Of a stretch of DNA of 64,000 bases, positions 62,828 through 64,000 are shown in pieces. Each line of letters opens with the position of its first letter. The first letter of the stretch is position 1. Origin of the DNA: Bacteroidota bacterium. Lineage in GTDB: Bacteria; Bacteroidota; Bacteroidia; Palsa-965. The notes under the pieces were generated by a model. It ran no database searches, was not told where the DNA came from, and saw only the letters and a program-made list of their open reading frames with translations. The translations under genes were made by a program, and so were the position numbers. The DNA is taken from contig JABDCB010000001.1 of NCBI GenBank assembly GCA_013288325.1, positions 62,001-126,000 on the forward strand, written 5' to 3'.

Positions 62828-64000
62828 ATGGTCAGAAGCCCAATGTACTTGATACGAGGAAAGAAAATATCCAAACAGGCAAAAAAGAAGATCCCCTTTA
62901 CTTACCGGGATCTGAGCTGGCTTTCATTTAACGACAGGGTATTACAGGAAGCATCCGATGAATCAGTTCCGCTCATGGAGCGGATACGATTTCTGGGCAT
63001 TTTTTCCAACAACAGAGACGAGTTTTTCAGGGTTCGGGTAGCTACCATTAAACGAATGGTTAGATTGGGTAAAAAGGGGCTTGATCTGATTGGACAGGAT
63101 CCTGTTGATGTGCTGGAAAAAATAGTAGAATTTTCAAAGGATAGTGAAGAGAAGTTTGAAAAGGTATACCGCAACATTCTTCATGAACTGGAGAAGCACA
63201 ATGTGTTTATAAGGAATGAAAAGGGACTTACTCCCGAACAAGCTAAATTTGTAAAGGATTATTTTCATGACGAGGTAATGCCGGCATTGGTTCCCATCAT
63301 GCTGGATAGCACCAGAAAATTCCCATATCTGAAGGATAAGTCCATTTACCTGGCTATACGTTTGGTTCGCAATGGCAAAAAATCACGTCATTCATTGGTT
63401 GAAATACCTACCGGTGACATTTCAAGATTCCTGGTGCTGCCTCAGGATGGCAAAACCAAATACGTGATGTTGCTGGATGATGTGATCCGTTTTTGTTTGG
63501 ATGAAATGTTTTATCTTTTTGATTATGACAGGATAGAGGCTCATACCATCAAGCTTACCCGGGATGCGGAGCTGGATATTGATACCGATGTGTCACAGAC
63601 TATTCTTGAAAAAATATCCAGGAGTCTTAAAAAGCGTAAGATGGGACAGCCGGTTCGTTTTGTTTATGACGATGAAATGCCGGATGAAACGTTGGAATAT
63701 TTTTCCAGACGTGTAAAATTTATCGGTTCCGACAGTCTGATTCCCGGTGGGAGATACCATAATTTCAAGGATTTCATGAAATTTCCGGATTTGGGAATGA
63801 AAGAATTGTGCTATCCTGCCCGCCATCCTGCCAATCATCCCGATCTTCCTGATGGGGTAAGCATGTTCCGTGTTATACGGGAAAAAGACATCATGCTTCA
63901 CTATCCGTATCAAAGCTTCCGGCATATCATCGATCTGCTTCGCGAAGCATCTATCGACCCTAAGGTGGTTTCAATAAGCACCACACTTTACAGGGCCGCC
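62828..64000 (+). CDS. ppk1: Polyphosphate kinase 1, 3' end outside window
   Basis: A 391-codon open frame runs off the window end. After a basic leader (MVRSPMYLIRGKKISKQAKK) comes the PPK1 N-domain hallmark RDLSWLSFNDRVLQEA, then PLMERIRFLGIFSNNRDEFF, the head domain (VIREKDIMLHYPYQSF) and the start of the catalytic part, DPKVVSISTTLYRAA. A second ATG at 62843 would shorten the leader. PPK1 reversibly polymerises the gamma-phosphate of ATP into polyphosphate. The catalytic histidines lie beyond the window. Confidence 0.92.
   Translation, partial: MVRSPMYLIRGKKISKQAKKKIPFTYRDLSWLSFNDRVLQEASDESVPLMERIRFLGIFSNNRDEFFRVRVATIKRMVRLGKKGLDLIGQDPVDVLEKIVEFSKDSEEKFEKVYRNILHELEKHNVFIRNEKGLTPEQAKFVKDYFHDEVMPALVPIMLDSTRKFPYLKDKSIYLAIRLVRNGKKSRHSLVEIPTGDISRFLVLPQDGKTKYVMLLDDVIRFCLDEMFYLFDYDRIEAHTIKLTRDAELDIDTDVSQTILEKISRSLKKRKMGQPVRFVYDDEMPDETLEYFSRRVKFIGSDSLIPGGRYHNFKDFMKFPDLGMKELCYPARHPANHPDLPDGVSMFRVIREKDIMLHYPYQSFRHIIDLLREASIDPKVVSISTTLYRAA

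Overview
The window looks like a chromosomal segment of a Bacteroidota bacterium, probably from the Chitinophagales/Sphingobacteriales side. The evidence is the large number of type IX secretion (T9SS) cargo proteins with gliding-motility-associated (CHU_C, type B) or PxPN-type (type A) C-terminal domains, SprB repeats, a PorP/SprF-like partner, A-rich rather than Shine-Dalgarno translation starts, and a class II (B12) ribonucleotide reductase. No rRNA, tRNA, CRISPR array, transposase or integrase was recognised.

Layout. 1-2.4 kb: end of a TPR gene, a small T9SS cargo protein and an atypical SDR. 2.5-8.7 kb: an AT-rich accessory island with two divergent cassettes. The leftward one (4745 to 2521) encodes a ComF-like phosphoribosyltransferase, a DprA-like SLOG protein and a HAD phosphatase, resembling the ShosTA defence/toxin-antitoxin pair with an added HAD. 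The rightward one (5092 to 8649) encodes a one-helix membrane protein, a protein with an ABC-three-component (ABC-3C) C-terminal domain, an ABC-3C middle component, a Rad50-like ATPase and a small protein that looks Cas2/SinR-like. This island is the best candidate for an undescribed system. 8.9-13.9 kb: M13 peptidase, DNA glycosylase and a T9SS type B cargo. 13.9-15.1 kb: a truncated STAS-like gene running into a degenerate 21-bp minisatellite and then an interleaved inverted-repeat element. 15.1-19.3 kb: VOC protein, Kelch/SprB cargo and exported rhodanese. 19.4-28.6 kb: a divergent pair made of an alpha-2-macroglobulin-like protein with a CxEQ thioester and a VIT/vWA/DUF2135 protein. 28.7-40.4 kb: a small exported protein, two giant adhesin-like T9SS cargos and a PorP/SprF-like protein. 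40.4-46.3 kb: M24 peptidase, an ECF42-type sigma factor with its DGPF/YciI partner, then DUF1569, AHSA1 and DinB/BstA proteins, exported superoxide dismutase and a biotin carrier protein. 46.6-51 kb: M1 peptidase lipoprotein, then a tight marC-rnhA-aat operon. 51.1-57.4 kb: a coiled-coil protein overlapping a propeller/SpoIIE phosphatase sensor, then an SBBP-propeller cargo. 57.4-64 kb: small exported protein, nrdJ, M28 peptidase, sixA and the 5' part of ppk1.

How the genes fit together. Much of the window is cell-surface biology: five or six secreted T9SS cargos, one with its own SprF-like partner next door, together with exported peptidases, the A2M/vWA pair and an exported SOD. The ECF42 block looks like a small stress regulon. 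The defence-type island interrupts this background and differs from it in composition: a hand count gives 21 G/C in 60 bases at 7081-7140 against 32 in 60 at 10741-10800. All calls come from reading the sequence by eye; none has been tested by database search.
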